DNA of 64,000 bases from Bifidobacterium sp. (GTDB taxonomy: Bacteria; Actinomycetota; Actinomycetes; Actinomycetales; Bifidobacteriaceae). Below the pieces are notes generated by a model. It was not told the DNA's origin. It searched no databases and saw only the letters and a program-made list of their open reading frames with translations. Shown here one piece after another: positions 35,718 through 44,766 of this stretch. The stretch covers positions 26,702 to 90,701 of the forward strand of contig JALCNP010000010.1 in assembly GCA_022649135.1 (NCBI GenBank), in the 5' to 3' direction. How positions within the stretch are numbered: the first letter of the stretch is position 1; every line of letters starts with the position of its first letter. A program made the position numbers and the translations under genes.

Positions 35718-36611
35718 ATGCACCGTACCTGGCGCTTACGGCTACGTGCCCTGATACCGGCTGTCCTGGTCATGAGCGGTCTGGTCGTATTCCTCTACCC
35801 GTCGATTGCCGGCTGGTTCTCGCAGTCGGACCAGTCACGCCTGATCAATCAATCGGTTCAGGAGATCTCGTCCGGAGATCTGTCGCCTTCCGTGTCACAG
35901 CAGCTCGCAGCGGCGCACGCATACAACGACGCCCTGTCCTCGGGGGCGTTGCTTGAGGCGCACCACCGCCTTCCCACGGGGGCGGGAGTCAGCACGGATC
36001 CCCGCGAATCCTTGAACTACAACAAACTGCTTGTCGAACCGTCCGGGGTCATGGCCAGGCTGCGCATCCCCTCCATCAATCTCGATCTTCCCATCTACCA
36101 CGGAACTTCGACGGATACGCTGTCCAAAGGGGTCGGGCATCTGGAAGGGACATCCCTGCCCGTGGGGGGAAAGGGAACCCATGCCGTTCTGACGGGGCAT
36201 CGTGGTCTGGCGACCGCGACGCTGTTCACCCATCTCGACAAGGTGAGACGCGGCGACACCTTCACCATCGGGGTCCTGGGGCAGGTCCTCACCTACAAGG
36301 TCTTTAACATCGCCGTCGTCGACCCCTCGGACACCGCCTCCCTCAAGGCGGATCCGACAAGGGATCTCGTGACGCTGGTCACCTGCACCCCACTGGGCAT
36401 CAACTCACAAAGAATCCTGGTGACCGGGGAGCGCGTCACGCCCACGCCCGCCCGTGACCGTGCCGATGCGGCGCGGAAATCCGATCTCCCCGGATTCCCC
36501 TGGTGGGCCGTGGTCCTGGGCGCCGGTGTCCTGGGCGCCATGGCGTTCGTTTGGAGATCGTGGTACCCCCAACGCTCCTGTGCCCGGCATCGTCGCGGGC
36601 GGGTCCCGTGA
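35718..36611 (+). CDS. srtC: Class C sortase (pilus polymerase)
   Basis: A 297-residue membrane-anchored transpeptidase. An N-terminal membrane segment, the sortase core and a C-terminal membrane segment (WAVVLGAGVLGAMAFVW) mark class C. GVMARLRIPSINLDLPIYHGT is the family signature. Catalytic residues are H161 (TGHRGL), C223 (TLVTCTPLG) and R232 (QRILV). The lid motif that plugs the active site in class C enzymes normally reads Asp-Pro-aromatic; here it reads TDPRES, with Arg. Start at 35718 is preceded by AAGGAG; an in-frame GTG at 35700 overlaps that site. It polymerises the LPLTG pilins encoded just upstream through K191 of the backbone. Confidence 0.94.
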   Translation: MHRTWRLRLRALIPAVLVMSGLVVFLYPSIAGWFSQSDQSRLINQSVQEISSGDLSPSVSQQLAAAHAYNDALSSGALLEAHHRLPTGAGVSTDPRESLNYNKLLVEPSGVMARLRIPSINLDLPIYHGTSTDTLSKGVGHLEGTSLPVGGKGTHAVLTGHRGLATATLFTHLDKVRRGDTFTIGVLGQVLTYKVFNIAVVDPSDTASLKADPTRDLVTLVTCTPLGINSQRILVTGERVTPTPARDRADAARKSDLPGFPWWAVVLGAGVLGAMAFVWRSWYPQRSCARHRRGRVP

Positions 36612-36695
36612 TGTCAAGGGAAATCCGAGAATCCCTGGCCTGGCGGCCCGCCCGTAACGTCTGCCGCGCCGCTCATGGAGGCGCGACGCAATAAA

Positions 36696-37817
36696 TCACT
36701 CTTGGGGGGGGGGGGATACAGACTCTCCCGTTCGCAGATAACCGGGAACGATGTAGTGCATCGGACCGTCGGCGTGTGCGCAGCCGTAGCTTCCATCGGG
36801 CCGTCGTGTCGGCAGACTCAGGCTTTGGGGGAAGTCCTCGGAGTTCAGCAGGCTCGACATCGCCGTGAGGGTCGCCGTGACGATGTCATTGCTCGGCTGG
36901 ACCCATGTCTGTATCGAGACGGGGATGTATTGAGTCACCGGCCACCCTCCGAAACTCGCTACGGAAAGCTTGTATGGAACGTGGATGCCGGCGTTCTGCA
37001 GCACCCGAACAAGGGTGAAGGCCAGAAAATCGCTGAGCACGAACACCGCGGTCGGCGGGTTGCGCAGCATATACGACTGGGAGTTGAGCAGGGGGACGAT
37101 TCGTGTCGTCAGCTGCTTCTCCGACGAGGAGAAGTAGCGGCCGAAATCCACGGGGATCGAATGCACCAGTGACGGATCGAATGTGATGCCGTGCCGGTCG
37201 AGCGCCTGACGATAGCCTTCCACTCTCCGGGAATAGTTCGACCGCGTCCCGAAGGAGTCCGTAAGAACCTCGATGCGGGTGTGCCCCGCCTCGATGAGCG
37301 AGGAGGTGACCATCATGGAACCCTGGAGGTCGTCGCTTCTCACGCTGGGGTATCCCGGGGGAGCGTCGTTGCACAGCACGAACAGCAGGCGCGTGCGCAG
37401 GCTGCGGAACCGTGACGTGTCGCTGACCAGACACGGCCCCACAATCACGAACAGCTTCGGTGAGTAGTCGTCGCGCAGGGTCTGCAGGTCGGTTATGAGA
37501 TCCTTCTCGTACGGGATGACGTGCACATAGGTGTCCATTCCGGTCGCTTCCCGGAGGGCGTCGTTCGAGGGGAAGGGGAAGGGGATCTCCCCGTTGATCT
37601 CGGATCGCAGTATGACGTATGCCCGATTGCTCCGTCTCGAGCGCAAGGACTGGGCCGTAGGGTCGGGAACGTACTCGTTCCTCCGCGCGCAGTCGACGAT
37701 CTTCTGCCTCAACGCCTTGCCCACACCCCGCTTGTCGTTAAGCGCGCGTGAGACGGTGGCCGTGCTGACGTCGCACATGTCGGCGATATCCGTGATGGTG
37801 ACGCGTTCGCTCTTCAT
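36696..37817 (-). CDS. LacI-family regulator next to the pilus operon, C12 tract at its 3' end
   Basis: A 373-residue LacI/GalR regulator. DNA-binding part VTITDIADMCDVSTATVSRALN, hinge PTAQSLRSRRS. The core is of a divergent type with ALREATGMDTYVHVIPYE, VIVGPCLVS and AVFVLSDFLAF. It is clearly paralogous to the regulator at 60916-62118 (shared LRTKR/LRSRRS hinge, SFGGWxxT, STxTWVQPxDxI, VPGYLRxGxSV). Its last codons run through twelve C and end SVSPPPQE; one C more gives a 14-residue tail after SV, one C less about 32. The paralog has a long tail there. It is convergent with the sortase gene and probably regulates the pilus via the sites at 31504-31535 and its own gene via 37885-37974. Confidence 0.9.
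   Translation of the reverse strand: MKSERVTITDIADMCDVSTATVSRALNDKRGVGKALRQKIVDCARRNEYVPDPTAQSLRSRRSNRAYVILRSEINGEIPFPFPSNDALREATGMDTYVHVIPYEKDLITDLQTLRDDYSPKLFVIVGPCLVSDTSRFRSLRTRLLFVLCNDAPPGYPSVRSDDLQGSMMVTSSLIEAGHTRIEVLTDSFGTRSNYSRRVEGYRQALDRHGITFDPSLVHSIPVDFGRYFSSSEKQLTTRIVPLLNSQSYMLRNPPTAVFVLSDFLAFTLVRVLQNAGIHVPYKLSVASFGGWPVTQYIPVSIQTWVQPSNDIVTATLTAMSSLLNSEDFPQSLSLPTRRPDGSYGCAHADGPMHYIVPGYLRTGESVSPPPQE
36704..36715. repeat. G12 homopolymer at the 3' end of the pilus-linked LacI gene
   Basis: Twelve G on the plus strand (C in the LacI sense strand), 8 bp before the LacI stop and about 95 bp past the sortase stop. Tracts of this length are slippage-prone, and poly-G tracts are known to phase-vary sortase pili in bifidobacteria, though there usually inside pilin genes. 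Confidence 0.85.
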
Positions 37818-38526
37818 TTCAGTTCCCCTTTCTCTTCAGACAGACGTTGTCGAGTCGAAACCCCGTGGCACGTATGACTGAATCGTGCAAACGTTTACAC
37901 TAAGGGTATCAATTTCTGGAATACGAGAAGCGTGTCGCGTGATGTTTCGCTCAGAAGTAGCGTAAACGTTTGCGTATACAAGCATTCCGCAGTCCTTCTC
38001 CCGGATGTGGTCGGAGATTTTTCCGGTTCGGCGGGAACGTTTTCCCGAGTGATTCTGCACAGATTTTTGACGTGATGATGCAAAACGTTTTCATTATGGT
38101 GACGAGTCGTCATTTCTTGGTTGCACGAAGGTTTTGTTTCAGTGCTTCCTGAACATCAGTATTCACATGGGGCGGCTATCGTGATTGCGATGCGTCGTGT
38201 GCGCACGGTGCGGCGCGGTGCGAGTCGCGTGACCCGCGGTGTGGTGATCGGTGCGCCGCGCGCGGCCCCGTGGCCGGGTGTTCCTCTCCCGCGGCGACGA
38301 GCCCCGCGCGCTTCCGGCGGCCCGGGCGTCCCATCGGGCCGGCCGGTGTCTGGCGGATGCTCTGATCTGTTCGTAATGATGACGAAACATCAAGGAAATG
38401 TGTAGAAGTTAGAACAATAAAACATTTTGGTTGAACAATTTGAAGATTTTGTACAACAAATTGAATTCTGCTTCTTCCTTCATGGAAGAGCGGATTCTAC
38501 CAGCATAAAGGCAAGGTGAATTAACC
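37818..38526. other. 709-bp gene-free region with LacI-type sites
   Basis: No gene is supported. The left part holds the LacI-type palindromes at 37885-37974 and a further one, GCAAAACGTTTTCA (38080-38093, perfect core AAAACGTTTT). The middle (about 38190-38350) is extremely GC-rich with frameshadow reading frames only. The right end (38390-38520) is AT-rich and probably carries the promoter of the ABC importer; it also has repeated AACAAT/AACAA elements. Confidence 0.5.
37885..37974. promoter_or_regulatory. Two strong LacI-type operators upstream of the pilus-linked LacI gene
   Basis: GTGCAAACGTTTACAC (37885-37900) and CGTAAACGTTTGCG (37961-37974) are near-perfect palindromes with core AAACGTTT, about 76 bp apart. 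Spacing is suitable for DNA looping. They match the site at 31524-31535. Confidence 0.7.
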
Positions 38527-40038
38527 GTGGATTGGAAGTACGTGTTCTCGCTGTTCGGGTATGCACCCTTTTGGCAGGCCTCGCTCACCGTCGTGGAGCT
38601 ATCCGTATTGGCCTGGGGGATCTCCACGGTTCTGGGCATGTTCGTCGCATTGGGCCGGCAGTCAAGAATTCGCTGGGTCCATGCCGTGCTGGAGGCATAC
38701 GTCTGGCTTTTCCGAAGCCTGCCACTGCTTGTCCTGCTCATCTTCGTGTACAACGTGCCTTCGGCCTTCCCCGAAACCCGCGTGTTCCTCGGAAGCCCGT
38801 TCGTCGCGGGACTCGTGGCCATGGTTCTTTCCGAAACGGCGTACATCTCCGAAATCCACCGCGGCGGAATACTCTCCGTAGCGACAGGGCAGGCGGAGGC
38901 GGCGCGCGCGCTGGGCCTGCCGTGGAGGTCCATAGAGTTCAACGTGGTCATACCCCAGGCCTTTCGCGTTTCATTGCCGGCCCTGGGCAACGAATTCATC
39001 ACCATCGTCAAGCTCACCTCCCTCGTCTCCTCCATCTCGCTCACGGAGCTGCTTCTGGTGGGCCAGCGCCTCTATACACAGAACTTCATGGTTCTGGAGA
39101 CCCTGCTCGTGGTGGCTATCTTCTACGTCATCCTCGTCTCCTTCTTCGAAATCCTGCTCAAGGCCCTGGAAAGGTTCCTCGATGTCTCCAAACGCAGGAT
39201 CGCGCCCGCCGCGGAGCTGACCGATTCGGGCGTCACGAAGCTGGAACGCAGGCATCGGGGCGTGGCGCATCAGGGTCCCGCCATCATCGAGGCCGCGAAC
39301 GTGTCCAAGCACTTCGGCCAGAACCAGGTGCTGAAAGGCGTCGATCTCAATGTCCATAAGGGCGAGGTCATCGCCGTGATCGGGCCCTCGGGCTCCGGGA
39401 AGACGACCTTCATCCGCACCCTCAACGGTCTTGAGCTCATCGACGGGGGACAGGTCCTGTTCAACGGGACCCCGGTGTGCTACCGCAAGCAGGGCGACGG
39501 CTACAGACCGGTGCGCGACGCGCAGGCCGCCCTCCAGCGCAGGGACATCGGCATGGTGTTCCAACAGTTCAACCTTTTCCCGCACAAAACGGCGCTGCAG
39601 AACGTCATGTACGCTCCCGTCGCCCTGGGGCTCATGTCCGCGGGGGAGGCCAAACGCCAGTGCCTGGAGGTTCTTCACCGTGTCGGCATGGACGCCCATG
39701 CGAACAAATACCCCTATCAGCTCTCCGGAGGCCAGCAGCAGCGTGTCGCCATCGCCAGGGCCCTGGCGGTCAATCCGCAGGTCATGCTGTTCGACGAACC
39801 CACCAGCGCACTCGATCCCGAACTCGTCGACGAGGTGCTCGCCGTCATGAATCAACTCGCGAACGACGGCCTGACCATGGTCGTGGTCACCCACGAGATG
39901 CGGTTCGCCCGTCAGGTCGCCGACTGGGTGGTTTTCATGGAAGGCGGCAAGGTGGTTGAGGAAGGGCCCAGCGAGCAGGTCTTCTCCCATCCCGTCAACC
40001 CGCGCACCCGCGCCTTCCTTTCGCGTGTTGCCGCATGA
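38527..40038 (+). CDS. Polar amino-acid ABC importer: fused permease and ATPase
   Basis: A 503-residue fusion. Residues 1-225 are a HisM/GlnP-type permease with about five hydrophobic segments and the EAA loop [22 protein letters not shown]. Residues 255-503 are a GlnQ/HisP-type ATPase: Walker [11 protein letters not shown]-loop [10 protein letters not shown], signature LSGGQQQRV, Walker [13 protein letters not shown], switch TVVVTHEM-like VVVTHEM. The start is a GTG at 38527 with AAGGCAAGG upstream. With the lipoprotein at 40247 it forms a complete PAAT-family importer for an amino acid or a derivative. It opens the catabolic cluster that runs to 48415, so its substrate is probably what that cluster degrades. 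Confidence 0.93.
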   Translation: MDWKYVFSLFGYAPFWQASLTVVELSVLAWGISTVLGMFVALGRQSRIRWVHAVLEAYVWLFRSLPLLVLLIFVYNVPSAFPETRVFLGSPFVAGLVAMVLSETAYISEIHRGGILSVATGQAEAARALGLPWRSIEFNVVIPQAFRVSLPALGNEFITIVKLTSLVSSISLTELLLVGQRLYTQNFMVLETLLVVAIFYVILVSFFEILLKALERFLDVSKRRIAPAAELTDSGVTKLERRHRGVAHQGPAIIEAANVSKHFGQNQVLKGVDLNVHKGEVIAVIGPSGSGKTTFIRTLNGLELIDGGQVLFNGTPVCYRKQGDGYRPVRDAQAALQRRDIGMVFQQFNLFPHKTALQNVMYAPVALGLMSAGEAKRQCLEVLHRVGMDAHANKYPYQLSGGQQQRVAIARALAVNPQVMLFDEPTSALDPELVDEVLAVMNQLANDGLTMVVVTHEMRFARQVADWVVFMEGGKVVEEGPSEQVFSHPVNPRTRAFLSRVAA

Positions 40039-40120
40039 AAGGCATCCGCGCTCCCGCCGATCGCCGCGCCACCAGGGCATGTGACGGCTCCGGGATCATT
40101 CATCCGGGCGCCACGGGCTC

Positions 40121-40165
40121 CACCGTTCCATCACTTACCGTTCCATCATCCACCGCTCCATCCTC
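40121..40165. repeat. Three tandem 15-bp repeats
   Basis: ACCGTTCCATCA starts at 40122 and 40137, with a third degenerate copy ACCGCTCCATCC at 40152: period 15 bp. They lie in the 208-bp gap between the ABC fusion and its binding protein, which holds no gene. Confidence 0.55.
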
Positions 40166-40246
40166 GGCTCCACCATCAGCACCATGTCCATCACGAGCCC
40201 AGACGCCATCAGCGTCCGGCATCATCACCAGAAGAAAGATCCCATC

Positions 40247-41089
40247 ATGAAGAACACAAAGGCCGCGGCCTTCGCCGCCATCCTCACCTGCACCACCCTG
40301 CTGCTCGCCGGCTGCTCCTCGTCGACCTCGGGGGCATCCGGTTCGAGCGGGACGTCGGGCGCGGTTGTCGTCGGCTCCGATCTGAGCTTTCCCCCCTATG
40401 ACTCGATGAACAGCTCCACGAACAAGGCCACCGGGTTCGATCCGGCGATAGTCAGGGCCATCGCCGCACAGTCGGGCCTCAACGTCACCTTCAAGGACAC
40501 GCGCTTCGAACAGCTCATCCCCTCCTTGAAATCCGGCAACATCGACCTGATCGCCTCCGCTCTCTACATCACCAAGGACCGGGCCACGCAGGTGGACTTC
40601 ATTCCCTACATCACGACGGGAAGCTCCATCGTGATACGCACCGGCTCGGCCGCGCTGACCTCCATCAGCGACCTATGCGGCAAGTCCGTGGCTGCGATCA
40701 AGGGCGGAAACCAGTCCGCCGACCTTCGTGGCGCGGCCTCGACGCAGTGCACCGCCGCGGGCAAGAAGGCGATCGACGTGCATGAGTTCCCCACGGATCC
40801 CGAAGGCACCCAGGCCCTCATCTCCGGTCAGGTGGATGCGCAGATCAGCGACGCGGCGGTCGCCGCCCAACTGAACAGCTCGACCAAAAACAAGGTCAAG
40901 GTCAGCAGCACCAGCCTGCTTTATCCCATTCCCGTCGGCTTCGCCGTGAAAAAAGGCAACACGGCACTCAAGAACAAGATCACGCAGGGACTGGAGAAGA
41001 TCAAGAAGAACGGCCAGTACAAGACGCTGCTCAAGAAGTACAATCTCGGCGCCGTGGATCAGGCCCAGGTGGACAAGGTCCTCAAATAA
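40247..41089 (+). CDS. Amino-acid ABC transporter substrate-binding lipoprotein
   Basis: A 280-residue lipoprotein: signal peptide and lipobox LLAGC at residue ~20, a Ser/Gly-rich linker, then a family 3 solute-binding domain. Family marks are VVVGSDLSFPPYDSMNS, GFDPAIVRAIAAQSGL, DTRFEQLIPSLKSGNIDLIAS, TKDRATQVDFIPY and GKSVAAIKGGNQ. The Arg in TKDRATQ is the usual carboxylate-binding residue, in line with an amino-acid-like ligand. Start at 40247 has GAAGAAAG upstream; an in-frame start at 40184 would bury the signal peptide. Partner of the fused permease/ATPase upstream. Confidence 0.93.
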   Translation: MKNTKAAAFAAILTCTTLLLAGCSSSTSGASGSSGTSGAVVVGSDLSFPPYDSMNSSTNKATGFDPAIVRAIAAQSGLNVTFKDTRFEQLIPSLKSGNIDLIASALYITKDRATQVDFIPYITTGSSIVIRTGSAALTSISDLCGKSVAAIKGGNQSADLRGAASTQCTAAGKKAIDVHEFPTDPEGTQALISGQVDAQISDAAVAAQLNSSTKNKVKVSSTSLLYPIPVGFAVKKGNTALKNKITQGLEKIKKNGQYKTLLKKYNLGAVDQAQVDKVLK

Positions 41090-41120
41090 CCCTTCCCGAC
41101 GGGAACGTCCGTGACGGGAT

Positions 41121-41154
41121 CGCCGGGCGGACGGAAGTCTCCGTCCGCCCGGCG
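41121..41154 (+). terminator. Hairpin after the binding protein
   Basis: CGCCGGGCGGACGGA (41121-41135), loop AGTC, TCCGTCCGCCCGGCG (41140-41154): a perfect 15-bp stem. No T run follows, so it may stabilise the upstream message or partly terminate before the enzyme genes. Confidence 0.6.
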
Positions 41155-41240
41155 GCACACGGTACCTGCACGCGATGTGTGCGCCATCGGGGTGAGACCC
41201 GTGCGCAGGCCTTCCCCCTAGTACAGAAAGACAATGAGAA

Positions 41241-42575
41241 ATGGCTTCATACGAGCCCGGATCCTGCGACATGATGGTTCTCGACCGATTCATCGATGCA
41301 GTGTTGGAACAACGGCCGAACGCAACCATGGCGAAGGGGGTCCCCATCGACTTTCCCGGTTCATACCGGCAGCTCGGGGAGGAGCATCGCAACCTGTTCG
41401 ACGGCACCTTTCCCACACCGGTCGCCGTGCTGAACGGCGAGGCGCTGAGCGACAACATCGCGTGGATGACCCGCTATCTGGGGCACATGCAGGTCAGCAT
41501 CGCCCCCCACGGCAAAACCAGCATGAGCCCGCAGCTGTTCAAACGTCAGCTCGCCGGGGGAGCCTGGGGGATCACCGCTGCAAGCGTTCAGCAGGCGGCG
41601 TTCTTCGCGCGCGCGGGAATCCGGCGCATACTCATCGCCAACGAGATTACCGCAGCGGCGGACATCTCCTCTCTGGTCGGCATGGTCGCGCGGATTCCCG
41701 ATCTGGAGATATTCGTTCTCGCGGACAACGCGAGAAACGTGGAGGAGCTTTCCGAGCGGGCCTGTGCGGCGCACGCGAGGCTCAACGTGCTTCTTGAGCT
41801 GGGCGTGGAGCATGCGCGCTCGGGCGTGAGGAAGGATGAATACGCCATCGGTCTGGCACACAGGATACATGGTCTTCCCGGGCTGGCGCTCGCGGGTATC
41901 GAGGCGTATGAGGGAGTGATCAAACGGGACACCGTCGAGGAGAACGTGCGTGACGTCACCGCTCTCCTGCGCCGCGTGCTTTTCGTCGCCAACGCGTGTG
42001 AGAAATCCTCCCTGTGGGATTGCGCGGAGGTGCTCCTCACCGCCGGCGGCACCGACTACTTCGATCTGTGCGCACACTATCTTCGCCAGTTCGCCAGCGC
42101 ATTGCCGATCCGGGTGGTCATCCGGTCCGGCTGCTACATCACGAGCGATGACGGGGACTACGCGGAGGCGATCGCCAACCTGCGGCGGCGGCTCGAACGC
42201 AACGGCATCCGGTGCGGCTCGCTCCGGGCGGCCATCGAAGTGTGGGGGAGCGTCATATCCATGCCCGAACCGGGGCTCGCCCTTGTCAATATCGGCAAGA
42301 GGGACGTCTCCCACGACTGGTCGAAGCCGCGGGCCGTCAAGTGGCGGGCACGGGGGGATGGGGCACCGCGATCCCTGGAAGCCGACGAATGGCCGGTGAC
42401 CGGCCTCAACGACCAGCATGCGTTCCTGTCCGTTCCCGAGAACAGCCCGCTTCAGGTGGGCGATCTGGTCGGATTCGGCATAAACCATCCCTGCACCACC
42501 TTCGACAAATGGTCGACGCTGCTTCTGGTCGACTCCTCCTATGAGGTGAGCGAAACCATTCGCACCTTCTTCTAA
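41241..42575 (+). CDS. Fold-type III PLP enzyme, D-serine dehydratase / D-threonine aldolase family
   Basis: A 444-residue protein. The alanine-racemase-like barrel starts near residue 60 (TPVAVLNGEALSDNIAWM); the PLP Lys is in APHGKTSMSP. The C-terminal beta domain has the metal-site pattern NHPCTTFDKW (His and Cys two apart) of the D-serine dehydratase-like domain, and GSVISMPEPGLALVNIGKRDVS. Known members split D-3-hydroxy amino acids (D-threonine aldolase) or dehydrate them (D-serine dehydratase, D-threo-3-hydroxyaspartate dehydratase). Beside an EutA-like racemase and an EutC-like reductase, dehydration of a 3-hydroxyaspartate-type substrate is plausible; this is inference. Start has only a weak ribosome site; the gap to the next gene is 23 bp. 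Confidence 0.85.
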   Translation: MASYEPGSCDMMVLDRFIDAVLEQRPNATMAKGVPIDFPGSYRQLGEEHRNLFDGTFPTPVAVLNGEALSDNIAWMTRYLGHMQVSIAPHGKTSMSPQLFKRQLAGGAWGITAASVQQAAFFARAGIRRILIANEITAAADISSLVGMVARIPDLEIFVLADNARNVEELSERACAAHARLNVLLELGVEHARSGVRKDEYAIGLAHRIHGLPGLALAGIEAYEGVIKRDTVEENVRDVTALLRRVLFVANACEKSSLWDCAEVLLTAGGTDYFDLCAHYLRQFASALPIRVVIRSGCYITSDDGDYAEAIANLRRRLERNGIRCGSLRAAIEVWGSVISMPEPGLALVNIGKRDVSHDWSKPRAVKWRARGDGAPRSLEADEWPVTGLNDQHAFLSVPENSPLQVGDLVGFGINHPCTTFDKWSTLLLVDSSYEVSETIRTFF

Positions 42576-42598
42576 CGGGTAATGAGAAAGACGATTTC

Positions 42599-43363
42599 AT
42601 GACGCATATCACCCACCTGCGGCCATCCGCGCTTGACGAGCCATTCGGCTCGACGACGAGGATGGGACTGATCAACCTGTCCACCGACCCCATCATCGAA
42701 AGGGATTTCCACGCGCTTGTCCCCGACGAGCGGCTCGCCGTCTTCTCCACCCGCATACCGCTGGAGATCCCCAATTCCGAAAGGACCTTCGCCAAGCTCC
42801 ACGCGGAGCTCGAACCGGCGGCAAGGCTGCTTGTGCCTCTGACCAGGCTTGACAGCATCGTTTTCGGCTGCACCTCCGCCTCCACGGTTATCGGACCCGA
42901 CAACGTCGAGGCGGCGATACGCCGCACGCGTCCGGATGCATACGTGACCAATCCCGCAACGGCCGCGATAAGGGCCCTGACCCGCTTGAAGGCGCGGAAC
43001 GTCGCCGTCGTCACGCCCTACACCATGGACATGGCCGCGCATGTCGTCGAATTCGTCGAGGGGCAGGGATTCGCCGTGCGCTACGCAAGCGGTGCGGGTT
43101 TCGACGACGACCAGACCATCGGATCCATTCCGCCCGCGTACTTCGTGGACGTCGTCCGGTCCTATGATCTGTCCTCGATCGACGCGATCTTCTTCTCCTG
43201 CACCGGGATCCAGGTTCTTGATTCCATCGCCCGGGTGGAGGAGATGACCGGTCTGCCCGTGGTCACCTCCAATCAGGCGGCCTTCTGGGATGCCGCGCGC
43301 ATGGGTGGGTGGCGCGATCCGATACACGGCTACGGGCGCCTTCTTGAAGGCGAGTGGGACTGA
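42599..43363 (+). CDS. Asp/Glu racemase superfamily protein (EutA / maleate isomerase / arylmalonate decarboxylase type)
   Basis: A 254-residue enzyme of the two-cysteine superfamily. Cysteines lie in equivalent positions of the two halves: SIVFGCTSAS and AIFFSCTGIQVLD. Both are typical of maleate cis-trans isomerase, arylmalonate decarboxylase and the ectoine-utilisation protein EutA; glutamate racemases differ in their surrounding motifs. The NPATAAIRALTRLKARNVAVVTPY stretch supports the EutA/maleate isomerase branch. Role here probably stereochemical conversion of the imported amino or hydroxy acid. Lies 23 bp after the PLP enzyme gene. Confidence 0.83.
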   Translation: MTHITHLRPSALDEPFGSTTRMGLINLSTDPIIERDFHALVPDERLAVFSTRIPLEIPNSERTFAKLHAELEPAARLLVPLTRLDSIVFGCTSASTVIGPDNVEAAIRRTRPDAYVTNPATAAIRALTRLKARNVAVVTPYTMDMAAHVVEFVEGQGFAVRYASGAGFDDDQTIGSIPPAYFVDVVRSYDLSSIDAIFFSCTGIQVLDSIARVEEMTGLPVVTSNQAAFWDAARMGGWRDPIHGYGRLLEGEWD

Positions 43364-43519
43364 TGTCCCGACGGCGATGGCGCGCGCGATGAGCCCCGGC
43401 GCGCGATGCGCAACCGGTCCGCACGCCCCACCCGACGCCCGTCACCATCCGCACCGACCGCCGGGCCGGCGCATACAGCATGAAACATGACGAATATGCA
43501 GCACACCATGGGAGGAACA

Positions 43520-44659
43520 ATGCAATTCGATAAGGAACAGAGCGTCATCGAGCTGACAAGCAGGCTTCTGCAGATCAACACCATAGACCCGCCCGGCAAT
43601 GAAAGCCTTGCGGCGCGGCTCGTCGGCGAATACCTGTCGCGGGCGTCCGTGCGGTTCGAGACGTTCGAGATCGCACCCGGCAGGGAATGCCTCGTGGCCC
43701 GCATCCCGGGCAAGGGAACGAAGGGGCCGCTCGTCTATTCGGGACACTTCGACACCATCGACGTGCGCCCCGGGCAGTGGTCCGTGGATCCCTTCGGCGG
43801 CGTCGTCTCCGAAGGGCGGATCTACGGCCGGGGCGCCGCGGACATGAAAAGCGGCGTGGCCGCCATGACGGTGGCAGCCATGGGGCTGGGCTTGGGTGGG
43901 CATGAGTTCGAAGGGGACATAGTCTTCGTGTTCTCGGCGGCGGAGAACACCACCGAGCAGGGCGCCAAGGAACTGCTTGCCCGAGGATACCTGGACCATG
44001 CCAGCGGCCTTATCGTCGGAGAACCGACATCGGACAAGGTGCTTGTCGCAGAAAAGGGCGCCCTGTGGCTGCGTGCCAAGGCAACCGGTGAATACGGTCA
44101 CAACGCCTTCTCCGAAGACCGCACCGGGGACCGGGGCAATGCGATCGTCCGTCTGTCCGAATACCTGGTGAAGGCGAATCGCGTCGCTCTGCCCGCACCG
44201 CCCAACGCGCACCTCGGGCCCTCCACCTGCAACATCGGCTACATCCAGGGCGGAGAGGCCTTCCCGCTGATTGCGGGTGAGGCGTACGCGGACATCGACA
44301 TCCGCACTCTTCCCGGGCAGGACGTCGACGCGGTCGTCAGGGCCTTCCGCGAGATCGCCGGCCCCCACATCGACGTCGAGGTGGTCGACATCAAGCCTCC
44401 GGTCGAAACGCCGGACGACGATCCCCTCGTGCGGGCATGCCTCGGCGCGGCCAAAGCCGCCGGGATCAGCGACCCCGGCCCCCGTGCCGTGGGATACTAC
44501 TCCGACGCCTCCGTGTTCGTGCCCTCCCTCGCCATGCCCATGATCATCTTCGGCCCGGGGAACATCGGGGATTCGGGTGCGATCGACGAATACGTCGAGG
44601 TGTCCAAGCTCACCACCGCAGTGGACGCCTACGAGCGCATGGCGTCCGAATGGCTCTGA
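43520..44659 (+). CDS. M20-family metallo-amidohydrolase (ArgE/DapE-like), non-canonical metal site
   Basis: A 379-residue M20 family protein. The first metal ligands are normal: SGHFDTID (His), RGAADMKSG (Asp) and LIVGEPTS (Glu). The usual Glu-Glu pair reads Glu-Asn in FSAAENTTEQGA, so the general base remains but a metal ligand is gone. The final His that precedes DEYV is Gly (GNIGDSGAIDEYV). Both lost residues belong to the same (second) zinc in DapE-type enzymes. The dimerisation domain with GEYGHNAFSEDR is present. Family role: removal of an acyl or peptidyl group from an amino acid; here possibly unmasking the imported substrate. Start at 43520 follows GGGAGG. Confidence 0.85.
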   Translation: MQFDKEQSVIELTSRLLQINTIDPPGNESLAARLVGEYLSRASVRFETFEIAPGRECLVARIPGKGTKGPLVYSGHFDTIDVRPGQWSVDPFGGVVSEGRIYGRGAADMKSGVAAMTVAAMGLGLGGHEFEGDIVFVFSAAENTTEQGAKELLARGYLDHASGLIVGEPTSDKVLVAEKGALWLRAKATGEYGHNAFSEDRTGDRGNAIVRLSEYLVKANRVALPAPPNAHLGPSTCNIGYIQGGEAFPLIAGEAYADIDIRTLPGQDVDAVVRAFREIAGPHIDVEVVDIKPPVETPDDDPLVRACLGAAKAAGISDPGPRAVGYYSDASVFVPSLAMPMIIFGPGNIGDSGAIDEYVEVSKLTTAVDAYERMASEWL

Positions 44660-44766
44660 GCACGGTCGCGCCACGGCCCGCCACAACCGCAAACCGGTCG
44701 CAGGGGATGCGTCCGGCACCAATGCAATCGCAGACAAGGAAAACCAGGAAACAGGAAAAGAGGACA

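Noticed and set aside
38121..38405. Small open frame in the GC-rich part of the 37.8-38.5 kb gap
   Set aside because: Arg/Gly/Pro-rich translation driven by GC content, no ribosome site, no domain.
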